From JARYGU01 sp033795365 (GTDB taxonomy: Bacteria; Pseudomonadota; Alphaproteobacteria; Rhizobiales; Rhizobiaceae): DNA of 64,000 nucleotides. Positions 1-8,783 of the stretch are shown one piece after another. The DNA lies in the NCBI GenBank assembly GCA_033795365.1, contig JARYGU010000005.1, positions 62,001-126,000 on the forward strand, written 5' to 3'. Numbering within the stretch: the first letter of the stretch is position 1; each line of letters starts with the position of its first letter. The position numbers and the translations under genes were made by a program. Below the pieces are notes generated by a model, which did no database searches, was not told the DNA's origin, and was given only the letters and a program-made list of their open reading frames with translations.

Positions 1-293
1 TCCGCCAGAACGTCCGCCGACTTCAGCATCACCTTGAGAACGTCCTGATTGGGGTCCAGCCTGTTGGATCGAACGCAATCGAGCGTCGTCTCGAATACAT
101 GCGCGAAGGAGACGAGATCATCGAGGCCGAAGGCGCCTGCGCCACCCTTGATCGAGTGCACGGCGCGAAACACGGCATTGACCGTTTCCGGATCGCGATC
201 CCCGTCGTTCAGCTTCAGGAGACCCGATTCCAGTTCGGCGAGCTGTTCCTCGCACTCCTGAAAGAAGATCTCCTTGATTTCGTTCATATCCAT
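1..293 (-). CDS. cheA: CheA histidine kinase, N-terminal part (cut by window edge)
   Basis: Only the first 97 codons lie in the window; the gene runs off the left edge. The translated N-terminus is a CheA P1 (HPt) domain: the phospho-acceptor His is at about residue 46 in the motif RAVHSIKGGAGAFGL. CheA autophosphorylates in polar receptor arrays and passes phosphate to CheY. It lies 16 bases downstream of cheY1 on the same strand, the order known from Sinorhizobium (icpA-cheS-cheY1-cheA). Two in-frame ATGs, at 293 and 287, are possible starts; I use the first. Confidence 0.93.
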   Translation of the reverse strand, partial: MDMNEIKEIFFQECEEQLAELESGLLKLNDGDRDPETVNAVFRAVHSIKGGAGAFGLDDLVSFAHVFETTLDCVRSNRLDPNQDVLKVMLKSADVLA

Positions 294-309
294 CTGGAAG
301 ATCCCGGCT

Positions 310-675
310 TTAGGCGGTTACACGCTCGATTGCATCGATCAGCTTGGTCGGATCGAACGGTTTCACGATCCAGCCGGTGGCGCCGGCCTGGCGGGCGCGG
401 TTCTTCTTTTCCGCATCGCTTTCGGTGGTCAGGACCAGGATCGGGATCGCGCGGAACTTCTCCGTGCGGCGCACCCCCTCGATGAAGCCGAAGCCGTCGA
501 GGCGCGGCATGTTGATGTCCGTGACGATGACGTCGGGGTTGGCTTCTTCCAGAACCTCGAGGCCTTCCACGCCGTCCTCGGCCTGGATGGTTTCGAAGCC
601 CGCATTGTTGAGCGTTACCAGAAGCATGTTGCGGATGGTCCGTGAATCATCCACCGTCAGTACCTTCTTCTTCAT
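310..675 (-). CDS. cheY1: Chemotaxis response regulator CheY1
   Basis: A 121-residue single-domain receiver. It has the acidic pair D9/D10, the phosphorylatable D53 in VTDINMP, the conserved T83 and the lysine in WIVKPF near residue 105. There is no output domain, as expected for a CheY. In Sinorhizobium meliloti CheY1 acts as a phosphate sink while CheY2 binds the motor. The position directly before cheA and after cheS supports the CheY1 assignment over CheY2. It is probably cotranscribed with icpA, cheS and cheA. Confidence 0.92.
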   Translation of the reverse strand: MKKKVLTVDDSRTIRNMLLVTLNNAGFETIQAEDGVEGLEVLEEANPDVIVTDINMPRLDGFGFIEGVRRTEKFRAIPILVLTTESDAEKKNRARQAGATGWIVKPFDPTKLIDAIERVTA

Positions 676-677
676 TT

Positions 678-971
678 CTAAATCTCCTTCGCCAGCAAGT
701 GATCAATGTTCACGCCGATAAGCTGCATGGTCTTCATGAAAACGTCGGATGTCTTGCCGAAGCTGAAGGAGAGCTTGTCCTCCTCCCAGGTCCTCGCTGC
801 GGCCATCAGCACCTGGGCGCAAAGCGCGCCGATGCGCTCGACGGCGGACGCGTCGATGACCAGATTGCTGCCCTTCAGCTCAAGGAGCTGCCGGTGAAGC
901 GCGGTCGCCTCGTTGAGGTCCAGCACCGGTGCAAGGCTGAGACTTTTCTGTGCGGTCTTTCTGCTCGCCAT
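678..971 (-). CDS. cheS: CheS, STAS-domain chemotaxis protein
   Basis: A 97-residue protein with a STAS-like fold: a central beta strand NLVIDASAVERIGALCAQVL and the following helix match anti-sigma-factor-antagonist domains. It is the second gene of the operon and has the same length as S. meliloti CheS, which binds CheA and speeds dephosphorylation of CheY1-P. The stop is two bases from the cheY1 start, so translation is probably coupled. The assignment rests on position, length and domain. Confidence 0.85.
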   Translation of the reverse strand: MASRKTAQKSLSLAPVLDLNEATALHRQLLELKGSNLVIDASAVERIGALCAQVLMAAARTWEEDKLSFSFGKTSDVFMKTMQLIGVNIDHLLAKEI

Positions 972-1101
972 TTACGTCGTTTCCCGTCTCTGTCTGTCGG
1001 CATTCATTGGCTGTGATCGCGGTATCAGCGGCAGGAGATCGCCGCCGGAGCGGCCGCTGCGGCCGGTGGAAAACCAATGCCTGGGTTGATGCGTGGCCAT
1101 G

Positions 1102-2799
1102 CTAACTCCCGAAGCCGGCACGTGCCGGCAGGTATCGATCGGCCGCGGCGATATTTGCCGCGTGATCGGGCAGGCGCGAAGAATGATCCCGGATGCCGGG
1201 CGCCGCAGCGCCTGCGCCGGCGGGGCGGAGGTCGGCCGGAGCCTGCATGCCGACATGGAAGCGCCGGATCGTGTGGCCGAGTTCGAGTATGACGGCATGC
1301 AATTCGTCGCCGGTGCCGGCGATCCGCGCCGCTGCGCCCGCATCCGCCTCCACGCGCCGGCCGATCTCCGTCATTTCCCTTGCTACATCATCGAGCCCTT
1401 CGGCGCCGGCGATCCCTTCGCGAGCAATTCCGGCGACCGCATCGTTGATGTCGGTGACCTGGCGCACGATGCTGCCGATCGCGTCCTGAGTGCGGTTGAC
1501 CCGGTCGACACCCGCCTCGACCTGCGCCTTCGTGTTCGTGACGAGCTGTTTGATCTCACGCGCGGCATCGGCGGAGCGCTGGGCGAGCGCGCGCACTTCC
1601 TGCGCCACGACGGCAAAGCCCCTGCCGCTTTCGCCGGCGCGCGCGGCCTCGATGCCGGCATTCAAGGCAAGCAGGTTGGTCTGGAAGGCGATCTCGTCGA
1701 TCACGCCGATGATCGTGCCGATCTTCTCGGCGGAAGATTCGATGTCGGCCATCGCGGCGATGGCCTCGCCGACGATCTCGCCGCTGCGTTCGGCGGAGTG
1801 ACGGGTGTCCTTAACCGCGGTCTCCGTACGATGGGTCGCCTCCAGATTGGCCTTCACCCGCGCGACGATCTCGCCGAGCGCATTGGCGGTCCGCAGAAGG
1901 TCTGCCGATTGGAGCGAGGATTTTTCGGCAAGGTCGTTCGCCTCGCCCGAGACGATGCCCGCCATTCTCTGCGATGCGGACGAGCGCTCGGCGGCAGCGC
2001 AAAGCTCGGCCTGCATTTCGTCCAGTGCCGTGTTCAGGGTATCGGCCAGCGGACGCCATCCCTCCGGCATCTCGGCATCGACGCGAACGGAAAGGTCGTT
2101 GCGGGCCATGCCGCGGATCACGTCGCCGAAGACCAGCTCGACGTCCGCCCGGTCCCTCTCGCGCTGGTCGGCGAGCGCCCGGTGGTGCGTGTGGCGCAAT
2201 TCGTTGAAGCGCAGCGAGACGGCAATCTCCGCATCGACCATCGCGGCGCGCATGAAAGCGGAAAGCAGTTCGGAAAGTTCCTTCCTGCGCGCCTTGCCGG
2301 CGCCGGGCAGGAAAGATTTCGGCCAGTATTCTTCCACCAGGCCTGCAACGACGTGCTCCAGGACCACGGCGTGGCCGGACATGCGCCAGCGCGGATCGAG
2401 GCCCATCTGGCTTTCGGCATCGGACAACAGCTTCACCCGCTCCGCATAGAGGCTGTCGAAGCGTGCGTCCGTGAGCACGCTCCAATGGGAGCTGTGGAGA
2501 TCGTGCAGGCGGTCGATCGCCCGATCGCTCTGAAAATGCCGCGCGGCATCGGGAAAGGTCTGAAATCTCTGGAACAGATCGCGCAGCGCCGTCTCGACAT
2601 GCCGCTCAAGCGTCTGGCGGTGAGCGCGCAGCAGTTCGCCGTGACCGGCTTCGACGCCGGCGAATCTCAAACGGTCGCGCAGGCTTGCCGCCTGAGCCGT
2701 TCGAGCCTGATCTGCCGGCGTGTCCTGCACCAATCCGTCCCCGCGCAAGGATGCTGTCCTGCCGGGAGCGCCCGGCGTTCGATTTTGATGACCGCTCAT
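1102..2799 (-). CDS. icpA: IcpA, soluble methyl-accepting chemotaxis protein with globin-like sensor
   Basis: About 565 residues from the ATG at 2799. There is no transmembrane segment, so this is a cytoplasmic receptor. A protoglobin-like sensor lies at about residues 35-190 (LHSSHWSVL, ERVKLL, GLDPRWRM), followed by a linker and a classical MCP signalling region at about 300-520 with the hairpin tip IDEIAFQTNLLALNAGIEAA. It heads the che operon, as icpA does in Sinorhizobium. The frame stays open to 2970, so ATGs at 2847 or 2970 are alternative starts; I prefer 2799 because the upstream residues have a low-complexity, non-conserved look. The position where protoglobins carry the haem-ligating His holds Glu (about residue 129). 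Confidence 0.88.
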   Translation of the reverse strand: MSGHQNRTPGAPGRTASLRGDGLVQDTPADQARTAQAASLRDRLRFAGVEAGHGELLRAHRQTLERHVETALRDLFQRFQTFPDAARHFQSDRAIDRLHDLHSSHWSVLTDARFDSLYAERVKLLSDAESQMGLDPRWRMSGHAVVLEHVVAGLVEEYWPKSFLPGAGKARRKELSELLSAFMRAAMVDAEIAVSLRFNELRHTHHRALADQRERDRADVELVFGDVIRGMARNDLSVRVDAEMPEGWRPLADTLNTALDEMQAELCAAAERSSASQRMAGIVSGEANDLAEKSSLQSADLLRTANALGEIVARVKANLEATHRTETAVKDTRHSAERSGEIVGEAIAAMADIESSAEKIGTIIGVIDEIAFQTNLLALNAGIEAARAGESGRGFAVVAQEVRALAQRSADAAREIKQLVTNTKAQVEAGVDRVNRTQDAIGSIVRQVTDINDAVAGIAREGIAGAEGLDDVAREMTEIGRRVEADAGAAARIAGTGDELHAVILELGHTIRRFHVGMQAPADLRPAGAGAAAPGIRDHSSRLPDHAANIAAADRYLPARAGFGS

Positions 2800-3239
2800 G
2801 GAAAGGCTGCCGCCGTCGGACCCGGAAAGGCCGATGCGCCCCGGCATCCCGGAGCGTTGAGGCGCTGCCGCCGGTCCATGAACAAGTTCGGTGTTTACGA
2901 GAATACCGGATCGAAACCGGCACGGCGGTACGGCATCATGCCAGGGTGGGAAGTGGTCGAATTTTCCCATTCCGACGCGTGGTTCAATGTTTATGGTTAA
3001 TTCCTTGCCTGAAGGTTAATGCCGGCCTGCCCGCTCCCGCATTTCCCTGAAATTTAAGGCGTTGCGGCACGAGCCGCCGTCGGCGGCCGGCAAGCGGAAG
3101 ATCCGTCCTTCAAGCTTTGTGACAGTATCCCTAAATCTGTTAGTATCCGATTAGGAAGAAATAGCGTAAGCCACGAGCAAGCCGCTCTGCCTATAGTGTC
3201 GCGGTGAGTTGACGATGATGGTCATCGAAGGAACGAGCA
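2800..3239. other. Intergenic leader upstream of icpA, no gene recognised
   Basis: A 440-base stretch between the preferred icpA start and the small ORF at 3240. It should hold the che operon promoter. I see AT-richer sequence around 3110-3180 (for example a CTAAATCTGTTAG segment) that suits a promoter, but no hexamer pair convincing enough to call and no structured RNA. Part of it (2800-2970) would become coding if icpA starts further upstream. Confidence 0.4.
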
Positions 3240-3353
3240 ATGATTGTTCTTGGACTGAGCGCCACGCTTATCGCCACCTGCACGCTGGCGGCCCTATCCG
3301 TTCTCTTGAACATCGAGGCTCAGCGCAAGCCGGCCAGCATTCGCGTTTTCTGA
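3240..3353 (+). CDS. Putative 37-residue single-span membrane peptide
   Basis: An ATG preceded by AAGGAA at a suitable distance opens a 37-codon frame: a hydrophobic stretch (about residues 2-25, VLGLSATLIATCTLAALSVL) and then a short polar basic tail (QRKPASIRVF). The layout is that of a small inner-membrane protein. The function is unknown. It is convergent with rhaK, whose stop is 22 bases away. Support is limited to the ribosome-binding site and the membrane-like composition. Confidence 0.45.
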   Translation: MIVLGLSATLIATCTLAALSVLLNIEAQRKPASIRVF

Positions 3354-3374
3354 TATCATTGCCCGCATGGGCAT

Positions 3375-4763
3375 TCAGGCGCTCTTCTTTGCGCTTCGAT
3401 CCGCAGCCAATCTGCGCCATTTCTCCACATAACCGGAAATGCCGGAGGGCAGCTCCTGCGCGAAGACGTCGAAAGCCGGCCTCGGGGCACGGTCCGTCGC
3501 AAGGCATGCTGCGCCTATACTGGTCCCGGTCGCCGTCTCTCCCGTCAGGATCGCTCTGCCAGTGGCCGCCTTCAGCATCAACAGATAGAGCGGATTCGTC
3601 GAAAAAGGTCCTTCGACGATGACCGGCCCTCCGGCCGCGATCAGATCGAGGCATGTCGCGGTCATCAGCGCGAGATAGAAGGCGACAGCCGCTTCCGCCT
3701 CTTCGGGCGAGAGCGCGTCGCGAGGGATGGTCCATTCGGATGGATCGCCCGGAAACGGGCCGGAATCTTCGGGAACAGACGGCAGGATCATGGCCTGGCG
3801 GCGAATGACCGAAGCGACGGCCCGCTCGTCCGGCTTCGCCTTTCCACCGCCCAGCAGCGAGAAGGCGCGTCCGCCCATGAAACGCGCCGAAGGCACCGGA
3901 TTTCCAAGCGCATTGACATTGACGAGGGTATCGCGCGTCTCGTCGAGCACGGCCTTGCCGCCCCCCATCGCCATGACCACCACCCATGTTCCCGTCGAAA
4001 CGACGGCGTAGGGCGGCTCCTGCGTGAGGACGTAGGGCAGGAGCGAGGCGTTCGAATCGTGGATGCCGCAATGGACGGGAGTTTCCGGCGAAAGTCCGGT
4101 CGCCGCGGCGAGTTCCGGCTTCAGCGGCCCGAGAACGTCGCCTGCGGGCCGCACGGGCGGCATCAGCCGTTCCCAACCCTCATCGCGCACGAGATCGGAA
4201 TAGCGGCCATTTTCCGGCTCCCACAGATCCGTGTGGCAGCCGAGCGACGTCACTTCGCCAGCCGCCATCCCGGTCAGCCGGAAGGTCCAGTATTGCGGAT
4301 ACATCAGCATCCATTTCGCCCGGGCGAACTCGCTCGGAAACCGCCTCGCCTGCCAATAGAACTGCATCGCGAGCACCAGCCCGCCTGGCAGGTTCGGCGC
4401 GCCGGTGAGACGAAAGGGCGGTTTTGCCTTGCGGTATTCGGCGGCAAGATCCTGCGGTGCCGGATGCTCATAGTCGAGAACCGGCAATGCGAGCTCGCCG
4501 TCGTCGCCGACCAGCGCGCCCGTCGCGCCATGCGCGGTGACCGATACGGCGTCGATCCTCCGCTCGATATTGAGCGCTTTCAGGCTCTCCAGGATGAAGG
4601 TCCAGAGGCGCTCGGTATCGAAATGCGGATAGAGCGGCCCGGCAACCACCTTGTTGGGCGTCGTGCGCACCGCGATCTCGCGAAAGCTCGCGGCGTCGAC
4701 GAGCGCCACCTTGGCATTGGTCTTGCCGATGTCGATGACGGCTATAGTCTTTGTCTCGGCCAT
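3375..4763 (-). CDS. rhaK: Rhamnulokinase family sugar kinase RhaK
   Basis: A 462-residue FGGY-family kinase. The N-terminal phosphate-binding loop DIGKTNAK is at residues 11-18, and the probable catalytic base is D236 in GIHDSNAS. The second ATPase-half motif STGTWVVV follows. It is the last gene of the minus-strand rhamnose arm, four bases after rhaU. In R. leguminosarum RhaK is needed both for phosphorylating the ketose and for activity of the rhamnose ABC transporter. The divergent rhaDI arm makes L-rhamnulose and then cleaves its 1-phosphate, so the expected reaction is ATP + L-rhamnulose to L-rhamnulose 1-phosphate. Confidence 0.9.
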   Translation of the reverse strand: MAETKTIAVIDIGKTNAKVALVDAASFREIAVRTTPNKVVAGPLYPHFDTERLWTFILESLKALNIERRIDAVSVTAHGATGALVGDDGELALPVLDYEHPAPQDLAAEYRKAKPPFRLTGAPNLPGGLVLAMQFYWQARRFPSEFARAKWMLMYPQYWTFRLTGMAAGEVTSLGCHTDLWEPENGRYSDLVRDEGWERLMPPVRPAGDVLGPLKPELAAATGLSPETPVHCGIHDSNASLLPYVLTQEPPYAVVSTGTWVVVMAMGGGKAVLDETRDTLVNVNALGNPVPSARFMGGRAFSLLGGGKAKPDERAVASVIRRQAMILPSVPEDSGPFPGDPSEWTIPRDALSPEEAEAAVAFYLALMTATCLDLIAAGGPVIVEGPFSTNPLYLLMLKAATGRAILTGETATGTSIGAACLATDRAPRPAFDVFAQELPSGISGYVEKWRRLAADRSAKKSA

Positions 4764-4767
4764 GCAT

Positions 4768-5082
4768 TCATTCCATGTGGAAGACGGTGACGAGCGGCAC
4801 GGCGACGGGCTCGTTGTCCGGCTTCGTCTCCATGATGTGTGCCATATGCGCCCACCAGCGCTTCATCACCGGATGGTCGGGAAGGCTTGCCATGCCGTGG
4901 CCGCCGCGGCGACGAAGAACGCCGAAGAGGAGGTTCGTCTCCTCGTCGAGATGGATCGAATAATCGGAGATGCCCGCTTCCTTCAGGAGGGCGACGAGCT
5001 CCGGCCAGATCGCGTCGTGGCGTGCCTTGTATTCGTCGGCCATACCCGGATTGAGCCGCATGCGGAACGCGTATTTTTCCAT
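4768..5082 (-). CDS. rhaU: L-rhamnose mutarotase RhaU (RhaM)
   Basis: A 104-residue dimeric alpha/beta-barrel protein of the DUF718/RhaM family that interconverts the alpha and beta anomers of L-rhamnose. The catalytic His is H22 in ARHDAIWPEL, and the C-terminal WWAHM segment contributes to the sugar pocket. The start ATG overlaps the rhaQ stop by one base (TGATG), which shows translational coupling. The order rhaT-P-Q-U-K is that of R. leguminosarum. Confidence 0.93.
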   Translation of the reverse strand: MEKYAFRMRLNPGMADEYKARHDAIWPELVALLKEAGISDYSIHLDEETNLLFGVLRRRGGHGMASLPDHPVMKRWWAHMAHIMETKPDNEPVAVPLVTVFHME

Positions 5083-6077
5083 CAGCGCGCCCTCACGCGG
5101 CGATAGACGATCGGAAGCCCGATGACCGCGATCAGCAGCAGTCCTATGAAGATCGACATCACGATGCCGGGCACGTTGAGCAGGCCGAAGCCGAAGGTGA
5201 CCATGCCCATGATCAGCGCGGCCAGCACGACGCCCGGAATGCTGCCGGAACCACCGAGGATGCTGACGCCGCCGAGCACGACCATCGTCACCACTTCGAG
5301 CTCCCAGCCAAGCGCGATCGAGGGGCGCGTGGAGCCGAGGCGCGCGGTGAGGCAGATCGAGGCGAGGCCCGCCATCAGGCCCGTCATCATGAATAGCACG
5401 AATTTCACCCGCCCGACCCGGATGCCCGAGAAGAGCGCTGCCGTCTGGTTGTTGCCGATCGCGTAGACGGCGCGGCCGAAATTGGTCTTGTGCAGGATCA
5501 CGCCGTAGAGGAGAGCGAGCGCGGCAAAGAGACAAAGCTCGAAGGAGAAGACCCACCAGACATAGCCTTGGCCGAACCAGGAGAAGCTTTCGGGATAGCC
5601 GGTGAACGCCTTGTCTCCGAGGATCAGGAAGGAAAGGCCGCGGAAAAGACTCATCGTGCCGATCGTCACCACGATCGAGGGCAGGCCGAGCCCGGTCACC
5701 AGCAAGCCGTTGACGACGCCGCAGGCAAGCCCCGCGCCGAGGCCGACCGCCACCAGCACGGGCGTGTCAAAGCCGAGCTGCATGGCATAGCCCATAGCCG
5801 TCGAGGCTAGCGCCACAATCGCGGCGACCGAAAGGTCGATCTCGCCGGATACGATGACGAGCGCCATGGCGAAGGCGATCATCGCCTTTTCCGTGAAGTT
5901 GAAGGTCGCATCCGACAGGTTCCACGGATCGAGGAAATAGGGAGAGGCGAAGGAATTCACGGTGAAGACGAGGACGGCCACCACCAGGAGCAGGCTTTCC
6001 CAGCTTTTGACGAAACGGGCGGCGGGGCCTTCCAGACGGTCGGGGATATGGCGTGCGGCCATCTGCGCGTCCGACAT
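5082..6077 (-). CDS. rhaQ: Rhamnose ABC transporter permease RhaQ
   Basis: A 331-residue RbsC/XylH-type inner-membrane permease with about nine hydrophobic segments. The family signature near residues 75-85 (VIVSGEIDLSV) and the cytoplasmic coupling segment (AIGNNQTAALFSGIRV) are present. It pairs with RhaP to form the heterodimeric channel driven by RhaT. The start at 6077 overlaps the rhaP stop (ATGA-type junction). Confidence 0.92.
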   Translation of the reverse strand: MSDAQMAARHIPDRLEGPAARFVKSWESLLLVVAVLVFTVNSFASPYFLDPWNLSDATFNFTEKAMIAFAMALVIVSGEIDLSVAAIVALASTAMGYAMQLGFDTPVLVAVGLGAGLACGVVNGLLVTGLGLPSIVVTIGTMSLFRGLSFLILGDKAFTGYPESFSWFGQGYVWWVFSFELCLFAALALLYGVILHKTNFGRAVYAIGNNQTAALFSGIRVGRVKFVLFMMTGLMAGLASICLTARLGSTRPSIALGWELEVVTMVVLGGVSILGGSGSIPGVVLAALIMGMVTFGFGLLNVPGIVMSIFIGLLLIAVIGLPIVYRRVRAR

Positions 6078-7057
6078 CAGATTGCCTCCGCTTTCTTGAG
6101 AATGACCCTGCCCTTGCGCCGTTCGGCTCGGGCATTGACCGCAACGGCGACGATGATCACCGCTCCGGAGATCGCCATCTGCGCGAAGGGCGAGATGTTG
6201 ACGACCGGCAGCGCATTCTTGATGACGCCAAGGAAGAGAGCGCCGAGCACGGCGCCGGGCACCGACCCGATGCCGCCGGCGATCGATATGCCGCCGATCA
6301 CGCAGGCGGCGATGATGTCGAGTTCGAAGCCGATCGCAATATCCACATAGGCGACCGCATAGCGCGAGACCCAGAGATAGCCCGAGAGACCGGCAAGCGC
6401 GCCGGCAAGACAATAAGCCAGAAAGCGCGTCCTGCCGACATCGATGCCGGTATAGACCGCCGCATGCGGATTGCCGCCGACGGCGAAGAAGGCACGTCCG
6501 AGCGGCGTGCGCTTCATGACGACGAGCATGATCGCAATCATGATCAGCGAAAGCCAGGACAGCACCGGCAGACCGGCGACCACGCCGCGCGGCAGGGACT
6601 TGAAGGCGTCGCTCATCTGATGGGCGTTGATCCAGGCACCGTTCGTCAGGAGGAAGATCATGCCGCGATAGATCGTCAGCGTACCGAGCGTGACGACGAT
6701 CGGGGGAATGTCGAGCTTCCAGACCAAAAGGCCATTGATAGCGCCGAGGAAGGCGCCGAGCAGGATCACCGCCAGAACGACCGCCGGGATCGGCAGGCCG
6801 GGCATGGCCAGATTGATGAGGCCGGCGACCATACCGCAAAGCGCGAGGTTCGCCGCCATCGAAAGGTCAATGCAGCGCGTCAGGATCACCGCCATCTGGC
6901 CGAGCGCCAGGATGATCAGGATCGAGGTGTCATTATAGACATTGACCAGATTCCGCAGCGCGACGAAACCGGGGAAGCGCAGCGCGATCACGCCGACCAG
7001 CACGAGGATCGCAACGACCAGCAGCATCTCGCGATTCTTCAGGAGCATCTTCATCAT
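6077..7057 (-). CDS. rhaP: Rhamnose ABC transporter permease RhaP
   Basis: A 326-residue RbsC-type permease, mostly hydrophobic, with the signature VILTRCIDLSMAANLALCGMV and the coupling segment FFAVGGNPHAAVYTGIDVGR. The ATG at 7057 overlaps the rhaT stop by four bases (ATGA), so this start is preferred over the longer open frame. It works with RhaQ as the second membrane subunit of the rhamnose importer. Confidence 0.92.
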   Translation of the reverse strand: MMKMLLKNREMLLVVAILVLVGVIALRFPGFVALRNLVNVYNDTSILIILALGQMAVILTRCIDLSMAANLALCGMVAGLINLAMPGLPIPAVVLAVILLGAFLGAINGLLVWKLDIPPIVVTLGTLTIYRGMIFLLTNGAWINAHQMSDAFKSLPRGVVAGLPVLSWLSLIMIAIMLVVMKRTPLGRAFFAVGGNPHAAVYTGIDVGRTRFLAYCLAGALAGLSGYLWVSRYAVAYVDIAIGFELDIIAACVIGGISIAGGIGSVPGAVLGALFLGVIKNALPVVNISPFAQMAISGAVIIVAVAVNARAERRKGRVILKKAEAI

Positions 7058-8550
7058 GCAGCCTCCGCGATGCCGGCAGCGGCGCGCACCAGCTTTTCGG
7101 CCGTCAGTTCGCCGCGTTCGAATCGCCCGGCGATACGTCCCTCGCGCATGACGATCACCCGATCGGACATACCCATGATCTCGGGGATTTCCGAGGAGAC
7201 CATGATGACGCTCAGCCCTTGCGCCGCAAGCTCGCTCATGAAGGCATGCACGGCAGCCTTGGAACCGATGTCGATGCCCTTGGTCGGCTCGTCGAGAATG
7301 ATGACCTTGGGGCGGGTCGCGAGCCACTTGGCGATCACCACCTTCTGCTGGTTGCCGCCCGAAAGCGTGCCGACATCCTGATCGAGCGATGCGGCGCGCA
7401 GATCGAGCCGGGATGTATATTCCCGCGCCAGCCGGAATTCCTCCGCCAGGCGCAGAAAGCCGGCGCGCGACGTGCGGGCAAGCGACGGAAGCGTGACGTT
7501 CTGGAAGATCGGCAGGCCGATGACCGCACCCTGCCGGCCGCGCTCTTCCGGGACGTAGACGATCCCGGCGGCGATCGCCTCGGCGGGCGAGCGGATGACG
7601 AGCACTTCGCCGTCAAGCCGCACGGCGCCGGCGGACGGCCTGGTGATGCCGATCAGCGACTGCATGAATTCCGAACGGCCGGCGCCGACAAGACCATAGA
7701 AGCCGAGAATCTCGCCGCGCCGCAGCTCGAAACCGATGTCTTCGAATTCCGTCGGGTGGCGATAGCCCGAGACGGTGAGGACGGGCTCGCCGATCGCCAC
7801 CTCCTGCTTCGGGAAGACCTGGCCGACATCGCGGCCGACCATCATGCGAACGAGGTCGTCTTGCGAAGTTTCCGCGATCAGCCCCTCACCCACCATTCTG
7901 CCGTCGCGGAACACGGTGTAGCGGTCGGCGATGCGGACGATCTCGTCGAACTTGTGGCTGATGAAGAGGATCGCCTTGCCGTCGGTCTTCAGCCGGTCGA
8001 TCAGCTCATAGAGTTCGTGGATCTCCTTGTGCGACAGTGCCGCCGTCGGCTCGTCCATGATGACGACGCGTGCGTCGACCGACAATGCGCGGGCGATCGC
8101 CACCAGATGCTTGTTGGCGATACCGAGGTCCCGAAGCCGGATCGTCGGATCGAGATCGGCGCCGACGCGCTTCAGGATTTCGCGGGCCCTGGCGTTCAGG
8201 AGCGTCCAGTCTATCAGCCCGAACCGGGTGCGCGGAGCGTGACCCAGGAAGATATTCTCGGCGACCGAAAGCTCGTCGAAGAGCACGGTCTCCTGATGGA
8301 TCGCCGTGACCCCGGCACGCGCGGCCGCGTTGGCGGTCGGAAAATGGCTCTCTGCTCCGTCGACGCGGATCGTGCCTTCGTCCGGCTGGTAGATGCCGGT
8401 GAGAATCTTGACGAGCGTCGATTTGCCGGCGCCGTTTTCGCCGACGAGTGCGGTAACCGAGCCCGGATAAAGCGCGAGCGATACTTCCGAAAGCGCACGG
8501 ACTCCCGGAAAGGACTTCGATATCCCCTCCAGCGCAATTGCCGGCTTCAT
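7054..8550 (-). CDS. rhaT: Rhamnose ABC transporter ATPase RhaT
   Basis: A 498-residue sugar-type ATPase with two tandem ABC domains, as in RbsA and MglA. Domain 1 carries Walker A GENGAGKST and Walker B VVIMDEPTAAL. Domain 2 (about residues 245-498) has a degenerate Walker A (GLVGAGRSE), the signature LSGGNQQK and Walker B VIILDEPTKGIDIG. The start is at ATG 8550; an upstream ATG at 8589 is possible. It is separated from rhaS by 233 bases that hold a repeat element. Confidence 0.93.
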   Translation of the reverse strand: MKPAIALEGISKSFPGVRALSEVSLALYPGSVTALVGENGAGKSTLVKILTGIYQPDEGTIRVDGAESHFPTANAAARAGVTAIHQETVLFDELSVAENIFLGHAPRTRFGLIDWTLLNARAREILKRVGADLDPTIRLRDLGIANKHLVAIARALSVDARVVIMDEPTAALSHKEIHELYELIDRLKTDGKAILFISHKFDEIVRIADRYTVFRDGRMVGEGLIAETSQDDLVRMMVGRDVGQVFPKQEVAIGEPVLTVSGYRHPTEFEDIGFELRRGEILGFYGLVGAGRSEFMQSLIGITRPSAGAVRLDGEVLVIRSPAEAIAAGIVYVPEERGRQGAVIGLPIFQNVTLPSLARTSRAGFLRLAEEFRLAREYTSRLDLRAASLDQDVGTLSGGNQQKVVIAKWLATRPKVIILDEPTKGIDIGSKAAVHAFMSELAAQGLSVIMVSSEIPEIMGMSDRVIVMREGRIAGRFERGELTAEKLVRAAAGIAEAA

Positions 8551-8783
8551 CCGCGATGTCGTTTTGTCCTGGAGCAAGAGCCAATCCACCGGTGTTCATT
8601 TGCGCGGCGGCCGCGAAGCCGCCGCAAGGTATTGACGTCGAAAGGCCTCCTCACCCTGTACCTCTCCCCACAAGCGGAGAGAGGGACTTTAGGGTGCGTC
8701 GCTTGCCCCTTCTCCCCGTTCATGGGGGGGAAGGTGCCGGCAGGCGGATAAGGAGCAAGGCACTCTAATCTACAACCGCCCGA
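8551..8783. other. rhaS-rhaT intercistronic region holding a repeat
   Basis: An unusually long gap inside an otherwise tightly packed operon. It is filled mainly by the repeat annotated at 8648-8756, whose two hairpins would sit in the mRNA between the binding-protein and ATPase cistrons. I see no coding frame with a credible start here. Confidence 0.6.
8648..8756. repeat. RIME-like rhizobial intergenic repeat with two palindromes
   Basis: Two imperfect inverted repeats lie side by side. The first, at 8661-8684, has arms CCTCTCCCC and GGAGAGAGG. The second, at 8708-8734, has arms CCTTCTCCCC and GGGGGGGAAGG. They are followed by GGTGCCGGCAGGCGGATAAGG, typical of the dispersed intergenic mosaic elements of Rhizobiaceae. 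This is the only copy I see in the window. It sits inside the rha operon just after the binding-protein gene, where its transcript could form stable stem-loops. Confidence 0.7.

Noticed and set aside
1093..3000. 635-codon plus-strand frame opposite icpA
   Set aside because: It is a high-GC antisense shadow: the minus strand encodes a clear MCP signalling domain, and the plus-strand product has no domain-like order.
7219..8751. 510-codon plus-strand frame opposite rhaT
   Set aside because: Antisense to an ATPase with intact Walker motifs and runs into the repeat element.
8648..8756. Possible CRISPR-like or riboswitch structure in the rhaS-rhaT gap
   Set aside because: There are only two different palindromes with no regular spacers and no conserved aptamer; the pattern fits a dispersed rhizobial repeat.
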